The notes below the pieces were generated by a model. The model was not told the origin of the DNA. It saw only the letters and a list, made by a program, of their open reading frames with translations, and made no database searches. From an alpha proteobacterium IMCC14465 (GTDB taxonomy: Bacteria; Pseudomonadota; Alphaproteobacteria; RS24): a DNA stretch of 64,000 nt. Shown here in pieces: positions 46,023 through 55,361 of the stretch. The translations under genes and the position numbers were made by a program. The DNA lies in assembly GCA_000293845.2 (NCBI GenBank), contig ALYF01000003.1, forward strand, positions 62,001-126,000. The letters run 5' to 3'. Every line of letters begins with the position of its first letter. The first letter of the stretch is position 1.

Positions 46023-47424
46023 ATTGCTCCTTGTATTTGCGTACAATATAGAGCGCCAAAATATTGAGCATCAGTGTTACAAAAAACAATACAAGCCCAA
46101 GCGCAAAAGCAGCAAGCGTTTTGGCACTGTCAAATTCTTGGTCGCCCACCAACAACATCACAATCTGCACGGTTACTGTGGTCACGGACTCAAAAGGATT
46201 GGCTGTCAAATTCGCTGCGACGCCTGCCGCCATAACAACAATCATGGTCTCGCCAATAGCACGCGATATTGCCAACAAAATTGCACTCACAATACCCGGC
46301 AATGCGGCGGGGAGAATAACTTGTGTAATTGTCTCTGCCTGTGTTGCCCCCAACGCAGACGCACCGTCACGAAGATTTTGCGGCACGGAATTAATCACAT
46401 CATCAGAGAGGGATGAGATAAATGGAATAATCATAATCCCCATCACTAATCCCGCCGCCAGCGCCGACTCGGAAGATAATTCCAATCCGATGACGCTACC
46501 ATTATTTCGTAAAAACGGCGCGACAAAAAGGGCGGCAAAAAAACCATAAACGACAGTTGGAATACCCGCGAGCAATTCAATGGCGGGCTTGGCCACATTC
46601 CGCAACCGCTTAGACGCATATTCCGATAGATAAATAGCCGACATCAGACCAATAGGAACAGCCAGCAACATGGCAATAAAAGTAATCATCAATGTGCCGG
46701 CAAAAAGTGGAATGGCACCAAAAGCCCCCGACCCGCCGGCCTGGCCTTCACGAATAGCAATTTGCGGACTCCAATGGGTGCCGAATAAAAACTCTTTAAT
46801 GGGTATAGCGTCGAAAAACCGACTCGCTTCAAAAGCGAGAGATAAAATAATTCCAATCGTCGTTAAAATCGCGACACCCGATGCCAGTTGCATCAGGCGC
46901 TTAATTATAACCTCAACCTTATCCCGTGCCGCAAAACGTGGGGATATATGACGAGCTGACAACACAAAGCCTGCAACCGCCGTGGCGATGGTAACAACAT
47001 AAAGGAATATATTGGCACGAATAATTAATGCGCTGTAATAGCCCAGAGCCTGACGTATTTCAGGCTCAACAAATTCAGCCTTAAGGACACCTTCGTAAAG
47101 AGCTTCCAACTTGGACACGAAAATACTGAGCAAACGTGGATCGGTCTCGCCTGTTAATCTTGTGATCTCTGAAACCAGCAATGACGATATGACCATTGGA
47201 GCAAAAGTCAGCCAACAAAGGATAACCGCCAAGGCTGGCAACAGCACACACATGGACATAAAAAGACCATGAAAAGTAGTAAGAGAGTGTTGTTTAACAC
47301 GCCCTTCGCTTTGAGTTTGAGCCGACGCACTCATCAGCTTACGTATGCGCGACCGGCCATAAATATTGGCACCCAATGGCATCAGAAAAATCAGAGCCAG
47401 AAACATCAAACCAATGAGTTCCAA
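46015..47424 (-). CDS. pstC: Phosphate ABC transporter permease PstC
   Basis: A 469-residue permease, much longer than the roughly 320 residues of E. coli PstC. A first membrane helix at about 1-19, a basic loop, and further helices (about 52-85, 133-155 and 190-205) precede the standard core with FAGTLMITFIAMLLAVPIGLMSAIYLSEYA and a GASALGATQAETITQV coupling loop. The extension includes a periplasmic region (LLVSEITRLTGETDPRL). With PstA it forms the channel for phosphate. Confidence 0.93.
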   Translation of the reverse strand: MELIGLMFLALIFLMPLGANIYGRSRIRKLMSASAQTQSEGRVKQHSLTTFHGLFMSMCVLLPALAVILCWLTFAPMVISSLLVSEITRLTGETDPRLLSIFVSKLEALYEGVLKAEFVEPEIRQALGYYSALIIRANIFLYVVTIATAVAGFVLSARHISPRFAARDKVEVIIKRLMQLASGVAILTTIGIILSLAFEASRFFDAIPIKEFLFGTHWSPQIAIREGQAGGSGAFGAIPLFAGTLMITFIAMLLAVPIGLMSAIYLSEYASKRLRNVAKPAIELLAGIPTVVYGFFAALFVAPFLRNNGSVIGLELSSESALAAGLVMGIMIIPFISSLSDDVINSVPQNLRDGASALGATQAETITQVILPAALPGIVSAILLAISRAIGETMIVVMAAGVAANLTANPFESVTTVTVQIVMLLVGDQEFDSAKTLAAFALGLVLFFVTLMLNILALYIVRKYKEQYD

Positions 47425-47504
47425 AATTATTACCTCTGTTCAAATCCCGAAGTATCGTAGGCGTTTTTCCCCACCATCAGGACGGTTTAACGCGCATGCA
47501 AATT

Positions 47505-48581
47505 TTACAATTCCAGTTTTTTCAATGAAACAGCCTGCGTCCGAATGGCATCGCGCTCTTCTTCAAAGAGGGGGATGAGGCCTTTATCAAGAAGATAACC
47601 TTCTTCACCAAACGCATTCTCACTGGTGAATTCCTCAATAAAAGCTTTGATACCCGGAACCGTACCGATATGGGCATGCTTCACATAGAAATATAGTGAA
47701 CGGGAAATATTATATTGTCCGTCTGCAATATTTTCGAAACTTGGCGCGATGCCATCAACATTAGCACCTTTGAGCTTATCCGCATTTTGTTCGAGAAAAC
47801 TATAGCCAAAAACACCGACAGCATCAGGATTGGCGATTAATTTATTAACCATCAGATTATCGTTTTCACCGGAATCAATCCATCCGCCATCTTCACGAAC
47901 GGTATGAACAATTCGCTTCCATTCGCTCTTATTTGATTTCTTTAGTGCATTAAGCGTTGAGAAAGCTTTAGCCCCCCCTTGCATCGCCAGTTCCTGAAAC
48001 GCATCACGGGTACCGGATGTTGGTGGCGGGCCAAGAACTTCAATTTTCTTGGCAGGCAGAGACGGATCAATATCGCTCCACATTTTGTAAGGGTTCTCAA
48101 CCAACGCACAATCACTCTCACAACCAGGCGCAGGCACCTTGGCAGCAGTCGCCATAAAAATGTGCTTCAGACTGAGATTAAGCGTGGCGGCAGATTTGAG
48201 GTTTGCCACGACAATGCCATCATAACCGATAACCACTTCAGTCATCGCAATGCCTTTGGACTGGCAATTATCGAATTCGCTCTTTTTAATACGTCTTGAT
48301 GAATTCGTGACATCCGGGTGTTCTAAACCGATACCGGCACAGAAAAGCTTTAATCCGCCACCGGAGCCAGTGGACTCGACGATAGGCGTTTTAAACTCTG
48401 TGTTCCGGCCAAATTGCTCAGCAACAGAAGTTGAAAATGGAAAAACCGTAGACGAGCCAACGATCACAATTTGATCCCGCGCCATGGCCACAAATGTTGA
48501 TCCCAAAAGAATGAATGATGCAATCAAAAGATTCGAAATTAATTTGGTAAGATTTGGTTGAAACGCTTTTATCACAGGCAT
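47505..48581 (-). CDS. pstS: Phosphate-binding periplasmic protein
   Basis: A 358-residue binding protein with an N-terminal signal peptide ending near AMARDQIV (about residue 37). The phosphate-binding loops are IVGSSTVFPFS, ESTGSGGGLKLF and GPPPTSGTRDAFQE. It delivers phosphate to PstCA. GGAGG lies upstream of the ATG, and a PHO box is about 50 bp upstream. A gap of 80 bp separates it from pstC, suggesting higher expression of the binding protein than of the permeases. Confidence 0.95.
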   Translation of the reverse strand: MPVIKAFQPNLTKLISNLLIASFILLGSTFVAMARDQIVIVGSSTVFPFSTSVAEQFGRNTEFKTPIVESTGSGGGLKLFCAGIGLEHPDVTNSSRRIKKSEFDNCQSKGIAMTEVVIGYDGIVVANLKSAATLNLSLKHIFMATAAKVPAPGCESDCALVENPYKMWSDIDPSLPAKKIEVLGPPPTSGTRDAFQELAMQGGAKAFSTLNALKKSNKSEWKRIVHTVREDGGWIDSGENDNLMVNKLIANPDAVGVFGYSFLEQNADKLKGANVDGIAPSFENIADGQYNISRSLYFYVKHAHIGTVPGIKAFIEEFTSENAFGEEGYLLDKGLIPLFEEERDAIRTQAVSLKKLEL

Positions 48582-48630
48582 TTTTGCCTCCAGTTATTTA
48601 ATTTTAGTAACTGAAGATGACCTTATTGAT

Positions 48631-48648
48631 ATTACAGAAGTGTGACAA
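48631..48648 (-). promoter_or_regulatory. PHO box upstream of pstS
   Basis: Reading leftward, TTGTCAC-ACTT-CTGTAAT gives two 7-mers 11 bp apart, close to the PhoB consensus CTGTCAT-N4-CTGTCAT. It ends 50 bp before the pstS start codon, the expected place for a PhoB-activated promoter. Confidence 0.75.
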
Positions 48649-48766
48649 ATTCATAAAAAGCATCTACGCGTTACATATAACTGCAAAAATACAGTAAAAT
48701 CATGTGGATGACCCGCCAAATGCGGTCATTTCAGTGTTTTTGATTAATAACCATTAAATCGGAAAC

Positions 48767-49804
48767 TTAAGCACCCATTATCGGGAAATAAACTGAGAAT
48801 ATAGTCTCGCCACCTAAATCACTAGTGATTTGCAAGCGCCCTCTATGGCGGTTCACAATATGCTTCACAATTGCAAGCCCAAGCCCTGTACCGCCCAACT
48901 TACGTGTGCGGGCTTTATCCACGCGGTAAAATCTTTCCGTGAGGCGGGGTAAATGAATTTCCTCAATACCCTCCCCTGAATTGACGACACTTATAATCAT
49001 CATTTTTTTGAGTTCGTCCGTTTCAAGAATGATTTTAACCGTTGAGTCCTCGTAACCATATTTAATGGCATTCTCCAAAAGATTATGCAGTACCTCACTC
49101 AACTCGTCTTTTTTCCCCAAAACAATCGGGCTAAGTGATTGCGGCAAATGATTTGACAGCTCTATATTCATGCCACGTTGCGCTGCCCGATAGGATGTCA
49201 AACCGGCAACCTCATTAATCACATCTACCATCTGCACATTATCATTGGGGTGCAAATGCTCTTGCGCCTCAACGCGCGATAGCGACAACAAACTATCAAT
49301 CAAACGCTGCATGCGCGCCGCCTCTTCCTGCATAATGCCAAGAAATTCAACCCGCGCCTTAGGGTCATCCGCAGCCGTGGTCTGGAGAGTTTCAATAAAA
49401 CCGGTCAGAGCTGTGAGCGGTGAGCGTAATTCATGGCTTACATTGGCGACAAATTCAGATCTGATTTTATCAAAGCTGATACGCGCCGTAACGTCATTCA
49501 TGAAAACCAAACAATGGCCATCTGGAAAAGGGACAAATTTGACAACATATTCATGCTGCACATCATCATAACGCAGATAGGTAAGTGGGCTCGCTTCACC
49601 AAATTCATTTATGCTGTTAAGGGCTTGGTTAATATCGGGGTGGCGTAAATAATATTCAAGCGGCTGATTTAAAATGCGCGCGCCCAAAATGTTAATAGCC
49701 GCTTGATTGGCATGAACAACTTCTCCATTTGAATCGACAAGTATCAGCCCGCTATCAATCAACACGTCAAAATTGTCGAATAATTTATGAAGATTTGTTT
49801 CCAT
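48767..49804 (-). CDS. phoR: Phosphate regulon sensor histidine kinase, lacking membrane helices
   Basis: A 345-residue kinase: PAS-like domain (about 10-105), dimerisation/phospho-acceptor domain with His124 in FVANVSHELRSPLTALTGF, and a catalytic domain with NLLENAIKYG (N-box), SGEGIEEIHLPRLTERFYRV and GTGLGLAIVKHI (G-box). It should phosphorylate PhoB. Unlike E. coli PhoR there are no N-terminal membrane helices, and an in-frame stop seven codons upstream rules out a longer reading. Membrane recruitment would then have to come through PhoU/Pst. First gene of the pho cluster, in the same orientation as pstS, about 185 bp upstream. Confidence 0.93.
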   Translation of the reverse strand: METNLHKLFDNFDVLIDSGLILVDSNGEVVHANQAAINILGARILNQPLEYYLRHPDINQALNSINEFGEASPLTYLRYDDVQHEYVVKFVPFPDGHCLVFMNDVTARISFDKIRSEFVANVSHELRSPLTALTGFIETLQTTAADDPKARVEFLGIMQEEAARMQRLIDSLLSLSRVEAQEHLHPNDNVQMVDVINEVAGLTSYRAAQRGMNIELSNHLPQSLSPIVLGKKDELSEVLHNLLENAIKYGYEDSTVKIILETDELKKMMIISVVNSGEGIEEIHLPRLTERFYRVDKARTRKLGGTGLGLAIVKHIVNRHRGRLQITSDLGGETIFSVYFPIMGA

Positions 49805-49906
49805 TACCCAGCCAATAGCTCATGCATGATGCAGTAAGGTTACATAGTAACCCTTTTACCATAAAGCGACAGAAAACTTTTCGAGCGGCTTAGATAATCG
49901 ACAAAA

Positions 49907-52360
49907 TCAATCTTCATACCATTTTTTTGGTGGCGCTTTTCGTACCGATTTGCGTGGGCGAGGCTGCGCGCTTTGCCCGGCATTCAGCTCTTTCGTCGAG
50001 ACAGAGGCCTGTTTTTTTGTGGCAGGCTTCTTTTTAGATACGGGTGCTTGTTTGGGAGTTTCCACGCGGTCGGCAATATCACTTTTGAAAGGAATTTTCT
50101 CACTAATGGACGTGATAATATCCGGATTGAAAAGCGTTTTATTCAATGTCTCACGCAGTGACGACAGCGATGCATTAACCGAAGCTGATAATTTTTGGGT
50201 GATGGGTACTCTGGGTACTGAAGATGCTGTGGGTACTTTCGGCTTGTCAGTCTCTTGAGGAACGTCAAGTTTGGGCGCTTCCTCAGCAATTTCTTCTATA
50301 TTTTTTTCTTCACCACGTGACTCAGAAATTAATGCTTCTGGTGGCTGAACCTCTTGCGCAATTGGCGTACCTTCATGAGTGTCAAAAACACCATCAGCTT
50401 GTGACGGCTTATCAAGCGAAGGCGAGACCAGCGCCGTGGCGTCAACACTCTCAATCGTCCGCGCTGCATTTTTGCGGATATTACGGCGGATTTCGACAAA
50501 TGTCATATGCACGCCTCGGCTCAACACCAATATCAAAATACGCAGACTATCCGCCAGCATGCCAATAATATCGAGAAGAGTCTCGATAACAAACCGGAGC
50601 AAATAGACAAGGGCGCGGGCAATATAAATAAAGCCATCGCCCGTGCGCGCAGCAATTTCCAAAAGGCTTTGCCCAAATGCTTTAAGCAGACTGGAGAAAC
50701 GCAGAAACATCATGACAATCACTTTGCCGGACCGGCTACGGTGTTGGCGTCTTACATGTCTGTCCTCTGATAAAACAAAAGAGATGAACGCTAGGAATGT
50801 TCCCATTGTAGCGACAATGAGTGCCGTCGACCCGAACCAGAGCGTAGAAACAAATTTGACTTTTTCTTCAGGCAAATCTGCAACATCAAACCCACGCGCC
50901 CTTGCACGTGTAAAGTTCTCGCTACCTGCCGGCAAAAGCATGCTGTCTTTAAAGCACCATTCTTCAAGCGTACCACACACAATAGCTGTGAGCTGATAGA
51001 CCTGCACTTTTTCGACTTTTTCACGATATATCTTGCGTAGCTCATTACTGCGTTCAACCAGCCCACTCTTTTTTTCCTGTAACGCCGGAATTAACTGCGC
51101 CTGTGAACCGGACATTTCGAGCGAGGCCTGCTTTTGAACATTTATCTCGCCTATCTGTCTGTCAATTTGGGCATTAATAGTTTCGAGCCTTTTCGCATAA
51201 TCGGCTTTTGAGGTGGCAATGAGACGCTGAACTGTCTCGGTTTGCGCATTGCGAAGTTGCGAAAAACGCTCGGACTGAGACGCAATAATTTTGCGCAACC
51301 GGTCCTGCTCAGTCGACAGGCCACGCTGTCTGGTATCAAAACCAGAAATCGCAACACGCAACTCATCATCACGCTGGCTTTCGAGCTTGGCAATCGCCGC
51401 ACTTAACTCATCAATTTGGCTGTTCGTGGCAGAATTGATTTCCCGTATAATCTGAGACCGACCAAAAAAGAAATCATCAGTATTTTCAATTTGACTTTGC
51501 CGATTATCATTAATTCTTGAAATTTGTAATTTGATGTCGTCAATTTGCTGCTTGTAACGGCTATTAATATTATTGACCGCATCCTGCCTGAGGCGCGTGA
51601 CATCCTGAATAGCAGCACTGAGGCGGGAAATTTCTTCTCTGAGAGCTTCACCGGCATTGCCCCTGCTTTGCATCTGAAGACTATCCAGTCTTGCCGTCAG
51701 GGTTGTGAGGCTTTCATTATGTTCGCGTGCAGCAATATCAATGCGTCGCTTGCGGTCTGCCTCAAGATTTTCAATCGGTGTGGCAAATTGCTGACGGATT
51801 TGCTGCGGTGTTAAAGATGCGAAGCGGTTAATATCGCGATCAATGGTCTCAATCGCATCCAGCACTTCATATCTTTCATTCACAAGCTGGCGCGTCTGCT
51901 GCGTGATATTCGTGTTTTGTTGAATCAAGGCATTAAACATGGTCTCAAATGTAACAAATGTCAGCGCAGTGAGGCCCACGACAAATGCCAGTGTCATACC
52001 CAGCCGGTTAGATAGACGCGAATGGTAAAGCCCTGATGCGAGATAAATTTTGGTCGGTTCCAAAATCGCAATCACAACAAATGGCAAAGCCCCCATAACA
52101 GCACGCGTATGCACCCCAAAATCTCTTTCAGCTTCGGGGATATTTACAAATACGGAAATACCTTGAGAAAAAGCGATAAAAAGTCCGATTATTGCGGCAA
52201 CAATCTCAACAATCCATGCCGTAATATAAACTGTTCTACCAAGATTATAGCTTGAACTCATACCCGGATTAATATTGGGTGTAGCCGCAGACACCATATT
52301 TGCGGGGCTTACAGAGGCCTCAGCAGGTTTCTTCCCGGTTGAGGTTTTACGCCTGACCAT
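49907..52360 (-). CDS. Large membrane protein with long coiled coil, unrecognised
   Basis: An 817-residue protein I do not recognise. Three membrane helices (about 44-69, 88-108, 120-142) are followed by some 310 residues of charged coiled coil (about 146-455), then a Cys pair (C462, C469) and a globular patch, a fourth helix (about 505-531), and amphipathic helical segments (about 547-625, e.g. FIYIARALVYLLRFVIETLL). The C-terminus from 640 is disordered, Pro/Lys-rich and basic, ending KKWYED. The coiled coil shows no ATPase or nuclease motif. It precedes phoR on the same strand by 102 bp and may share its transcript. It could be a scaffold or envelope-organising protein. Confidence 0.7.
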   Translation of the reverse strand: MVRRKTSTGKKPAEASVSPANMVSAATPNINPGMSSSYNLGRTVYITAWIVEIVAAIIGLFIAFSQGISVFVNIPEAERDFGVHTRAVMGALPFVVIAILEPTKIYLASGLYHSRLSNRLGMTLAFVVGLTALTFVTFETMFNALIQQNTNITQQTRQLVNERYEVLDAIETIDRDINRFASLTPQQIRQQFATPIENLEADRKRRIDIAAREHNESLTTLTARLDSLQMQSRGNAGEALREEISRLSAAIQDVTRLRQDAVNNINSRYKQQIDDIKLQISRINDNRQSQIENTDDFFFGRSQIIREINSATNSQIDELSAAIAKLESQRDDELRVAISGFDTRQRGLSTEQDRLRKIIASQSERFSQLRNAQTETVQRLIATSKADYAKRLETINAQIDRQIGEINVQKQASLEMSGSQAQLIPALQEKKSGLVERSNELRKIYREKVEKVQVYQLTAIVCGTLEEWCFKDSMLLPAGSENFTRARARGFDVADLPEEKVKFVSTLWFGSTALIVATMGTFLAFISFVLSEDRHVRRQHRSRSGKVIVMMFLRFSSLLKAFGQSLLEIAARTGDGFIYIARALVYLLRFVIETLLDIIGMLADSLRILILVLSRGVHMTFVEIRRNIRKNAARTIESVDATALVSPSLDKPSQADGVFDTHEGTPIAQEVQPPEALISESRGEEKNIEEIAEEAPKLDVPQETDKPKVPTASSVPRVPITQKLSASVNASLSSLRETLNKTLFNPDIITSISEKIPFKSDIADRVETPKQAPVSKKKPATKKQASVSTKELNAGQSAQPRPRKSVRKAPPKKWYED

Positions 52361-52519
52361 TGCAAAACTCCAAAAACGATACGCAACTCAAAGACCTTTA
52401 CATGGATTAAATGACTTAACAACAATATTTGACTTGAAATTATCCTCACTTCTGAGGCGCAAAAAATCAAAATTTAATGTAGTTTAGACAATCAGAAACG
52501 ATAGGATTAAAGGCAATAA

Positions 52520-53326
52520 ATGTTAAGAGAGTTTGGATATTACAAGCCCGGTCGTGCCACAGTTTTTTTCGAGATTTTCAGAAAACTTGGTCTCAGCAGA
52601 GGATTTATGCGCCGGAAAATTTATAAAAGCTGGCAAAACCAAGGCTATGAAATCGTCGATACAACAATTCGTGGCATAAAATACCGCCTTAACATTCGAG
52701 ACAATACAACCGACAGGAAAATCTTAACAACATCAAAATTTTATGACTTCAAAGAAATTGATGCGCTTGCCCGGGCAGCGAAACCATCGCAACAAGATAA
52801 AGTGTTTTTGGATATCGGCGCCAATACCGGTCATTACTCTTTGAGTTTAGCGAAGCGTGGTTTTACCAAAATTATTGCCATTGAACCCAATCCGCCAACG
52901 CTGGAACTCCTATCCTTTAATGTGAAAATTAACAATCTTGAGTCAGTTATCTCCATTGTCCCCTTATGTATTGGCGACGGCACAAAAGTTCCGTTTTACA
53001 GCAGCAACGGCCTCGGCACGGCAAGCGTTTTTAAAGATGAAGCAGATGACAGCCCGCCTATTTATGTCGCCTCCGATACGCTGGTAAATATTTTGAAAAG
53101 CCAGAATATCACCAAGCTAGATGCGATGAAGATTGATATTGAAGGCTTTGAAGATCATGCGCTGTTTCCATTTTTTGCCGACGCGCCGGAAAGCCTGTGG
53201 CCGCGCTGTATTGTGATAGAACCGAATAGCGCATCATGGGAAAAAGATATTTTAGCCCAGCTGGAAACATTGGGTTATGTCAGAACCGGCAAAACCCGTG
53301 GCAATGTTATCATGAACCGGGCTTAA
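52520..53326 (+). CDS. FkbM family methyltransferase
   Basis: A 268-residue SAM-dependent methyltransferase. Motif I FLDIGANTGHYS is at residues 96-107 and IIAIEPNPPTLELLSFNVKIN follows as motif II; LDAMKIDIEGFEDHAL is the FkbM core. FkbM enzymes O-methylate sugars, lipids or natural products; the N-terminal basic helix (residues 1-40) suggests membrane or glycan association. Divergent from the 817-residue protein gene. No sugar biosynthesis genes are adjacent. Confidence 0.88.
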   Translation: MLREFGYYKPGRATVFFEIFRKLGLSRGFMRRKIYKSWQNQGYEIVDTTIRGIKYRLNIRDNTTDRKILTTSKFYDFKEIDALARAAKPSQQDKVFLDIGANTGHYSLSLAKRGFTKIIAIEPNPPTLELLSFNVKINNLESVISIVPLCIGDGTKVPFYSSNGLGTASVFKDEADDSPPIYVASDTLVNILKSQNITKLDAMKIDIEGFEDHALFPFFADAPESLWPRCIVIEPNSASWEKDILAQLETLGYVRTGKTRGNVIMNRA

Positions 53327-53534
53327 TTGGCTTCCGGCTACTTATAAAGGCGATAAACGTCCGCAGCGGCCTTGATGTCTCGCGCGCCTTGTCGCCGCCA
53401 TGTCTCAGTACATGCTGGCGTAAAACCAGAAGGCCCAGCACAATGGCGGCAGTCACCGCTAATATAACACCCTGTGCTGTCTCATGCGATTTCCTTCTTT
53501 CAACCGCATTGATGAGACATGAAGGGTCAAAATA

Positions 53535-53563
53535 AAAAGGCGGGGTAATTAACCCCGCCTTTT
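53535..53563. terminator. Bidirectional terminator between fkbM and the VCBS-type gene
   Basis: AAAAGGCGGGG (53535-53545) and CCCCGCCTTT (53553-53562) form an uninterrupted stem with loop TAATTAA, flanked by A's on one side and T's on the other. It serves the convergent fkbM and VCBS-type genes. Confidence 0.9.
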
Positions 53564-53594
53564 CAGACGCATCATTCAGATGCCGCCTATAACA

Positions 53595-54812
53595 TCAGAT
53601 GACGTCATAAACGGTGATGGTCAATGTTGCGTCGTCAGTTAACCCGCTATCATTGGTGACGACATAGCTAAGCGTTTCATGCACTTCCTGGTCATCACCG
53701 AAATCAATCTCATCGTCGGATTTTGCTACAAATGTAAATGACCCGCCTTCATTGCGGATGGTCATCGTTCCGTACTGCGTATCAATGATGTCGCCTGCTT
53801 CAACGGCCTGACCGTTAATGCTGACCAGACGCAAATCACTGCCATTCGGCGAACCGTCATCAGACAAGAGACCGGCCCGAACAGTTGCACTGTCGCCGAG
53901 ACTAACTGAATTATCCCGGGCAATAGGGGCATCACTGTTTGAAAAAGTGAAAACCAGTTCTGCCGTATCCGTATCGCCTTCTCTGTCGGTTATCGTATAG
54001 GTGAAAACATCACGGACTTCTTCCTGGCCATCAAAGTCGATGTTTTTCTTGGCCCGATAATCATAACCACCATTGCCTTTGATTCTCAGTGTTCCGTATT
54101 CACCTTCAAAGCGCGCACCTGCAGACAATTCTACACCATCAAGATGAGTGACTTTGATTTTGCTGTCCGCAACGACGTCATTATCGAGAACATTATCTCT
54201 TGACCGTTCACCGGCAAAAGTTTCTCTGGTATCATCGGTAGCTGTCGGCGCCGTGGTAATACCGTCATAGCTAACGGAGAAGACATCGCTGGTTGTATTA
54301 CCGTCCCAGTCAGTCAGCGTAATCCTGACAGATTCTACCGCCGTGTCTCCTGTATTGAGGGCATCCAGAATATCCTGCGTCGGCGAGCGATATTGCGCTT
54401 TTAAGGTGCCGGTCTGAAAATTACTGGTGTGATTGTAAATCGTCAGTGTTCCGCCCATTGCAAGATCAATTGTTTTGCTCATGCCGTAGAACTTTTCGCT
54501 GACATATTCGCCTTTTGAATTGAGATAGCTCAACGTGATGTCAACCGATGACTCAGCATCGCTATAGCTGCCCAATTCAAAATAGTTGAACCAGTTGTCG
54601 GTTGCGTCAAGCGCATACCATGCATCTTCAACCAGATAGGCATGATTGCCGGTAGTGGCTGCTTTCTGGCCGGTTGTGACGGCTGTATCCAAAGGCGATC
54701 GTAACTTAAGGGTTGGTGCCGTTCCGATTGTCGGCTGAAAGCCGTCTAGTATTGGCAAATCCAGATATGGTCCATCGCCATTATCTAATACATATTGTAT
54801 ATCTTGTGTCAT
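53595..54812 (-). CDS. VCBS/cadherin-like repeat protein, probably secreted
   Basis: A 405-residue acidic protein with no cysteine and no signal peptide, typical of type I secretion substrates. After an N-terminal domain (about 1-185; Thr/Asn/Asp-rich, with DITLSYLNSKG), two VCBS-like Ig domains follow: about 189-292 (DNDVVADSKIKVTHLDG, GTLRIKGNGGYDYRA, EVRDVFTYTITD) and about 298-402 (GTMTIRNEGGSFTFVA, EVHETLSYVVTNDSG). No RTX nonapeptides or secretion genes are nearby. The role is unknown, perhaps a surface adhesin remnant. Monocistronic with a terminator behind it. Confidence 0.8.
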   Translation of the reverse strand: MTQDIQYVLDNGDGPYLDLPILDGFQPTIGTAPTLKLRSPLDTAVTTGQKAATTGNHAYLVEDAWYALDATDNWFNYFELGSYSDAESSVDITLSYLNSKGEYVSEKFYGMSKTIDLAMGGTLTIYNHTSNFQTGTLKAQYRSPTQDILDALNTGDTAVESVRITLTDWDGNTTSDVFSVSYDGITTAPTATDDTRETFAGERSRDNVLDNDVVADSKIKVTHLDGVELSAGARFEGEYGTLRIKGNGGYDYRAKKNIDFDGQEEVRDVFTYTITDREGDTDTAELVFTFSNSDAPIARDNSVSLGDSATVRAGLLSDDGSPNGSDLRLVSINGQAVEAGDIIDTQYGTMTIRNEGGSFTFVAKSDDEIDFGDDQEVHETLSYVVTNDSGLTDDATLTITVYDVI

Positions 54813-55117
54813 GTATATTTATCCTCAAAAATTATTGTTATTTTTTACGCAATTAAAATAACGAAGCAATCTGAATAAGTCAAACAGCTAATAGAATAAT
54901 TCAGGATACCGGGGAGGATTGGGTAAAACGGCATTTTCACGCAGAGGGCGATTGGGCGAAGGCGCACGGGGAAACACATAACAAACTCATCGTTTGTAGA
55001 ATTTACAGTAAATATATGAATAGAAGAAGCCGACTTCGGGGCTTCCACCCCTACGCGGCGCAAGGCGCACTATGGCAACACAGAGCTGCTAAGTGATTAT
55101 GCCAAGTGCTTATAGCG
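54813..55117. other. Intergenic stretch between VCBS gene and tRNA-Arg
   Basis: This 305-bp stretch holds the leader of the VCBS gene (GAGGATAA near its start) and the hairpin GAAGCC-GACTTCGG-GGCTTC (about 55027-55046). I see no supported gene, repeat family or attachment site in it. Confidence 0.5.
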
Positions 55118-55194
55118 TGGCGCACCGGGGAAGATTCGAACTCCCGACCCCTTGATTCGTAGTCAAGTACTCTATCCAGCTGAGCTACCGGTGC
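55118..55194 (-). tRNA. tRNA-Arg(ACG)
   Basis: A 77-base tRNA read leftward. Acceptor GCACCGG/CCGGTGC, discriminator G and encoded CCA (55118-55120) are intact. The anticodon stem TTGA-CTACGAA-TCAA gives anticodon ACG (arginine, A to I edited to read CGN). The D-arm AGCTCAGCTGGATAGAGT and T-arm GGGAG-TTCGAAT-CTTCC are standard. Confidence 0.97.
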
Positions 55195-55361
55195 CCTGAA
55201 GGCCAGCTTATGTGGCCGTTTGTTTGAATTTGTCTGAAAGAGTGTCTTAAAGACTTAGCTGCAACTTGGCAAGAGGTGAATATTTAGTGGAAACGCGTCA
55301 AAACCCTGATTACGGTTAAACGAGAATCAACGACAAGCTGAAAGACCCATCGTCAAAACAC

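Noticed and set aside
53310-53520. Minus-strand open frame ending at 53310 with a hydrophobic segment (VILAVTAAIVLGLLVLRQH)
   Set aside because: It could encode a small one-helix protein, but there is no ATG, GTG or TTG start upstream of the hydrophobic stretch with a ribosome site, so I do not call it. A lost or non-standard start cannot be excluded.
54845-55063. 72-residue minus-strand ORF near tRNA-Arg
   Set aside because: Composition is not protein-like, there is no ribosome site, and it resembles no family; treated as non-coding.
55118-55194. tRNA-Arg as an integration site for a mobile element
   Set aside because: No integrase, no direct repeat of the tRNA 3' end and no foreign gene block were found on either side.
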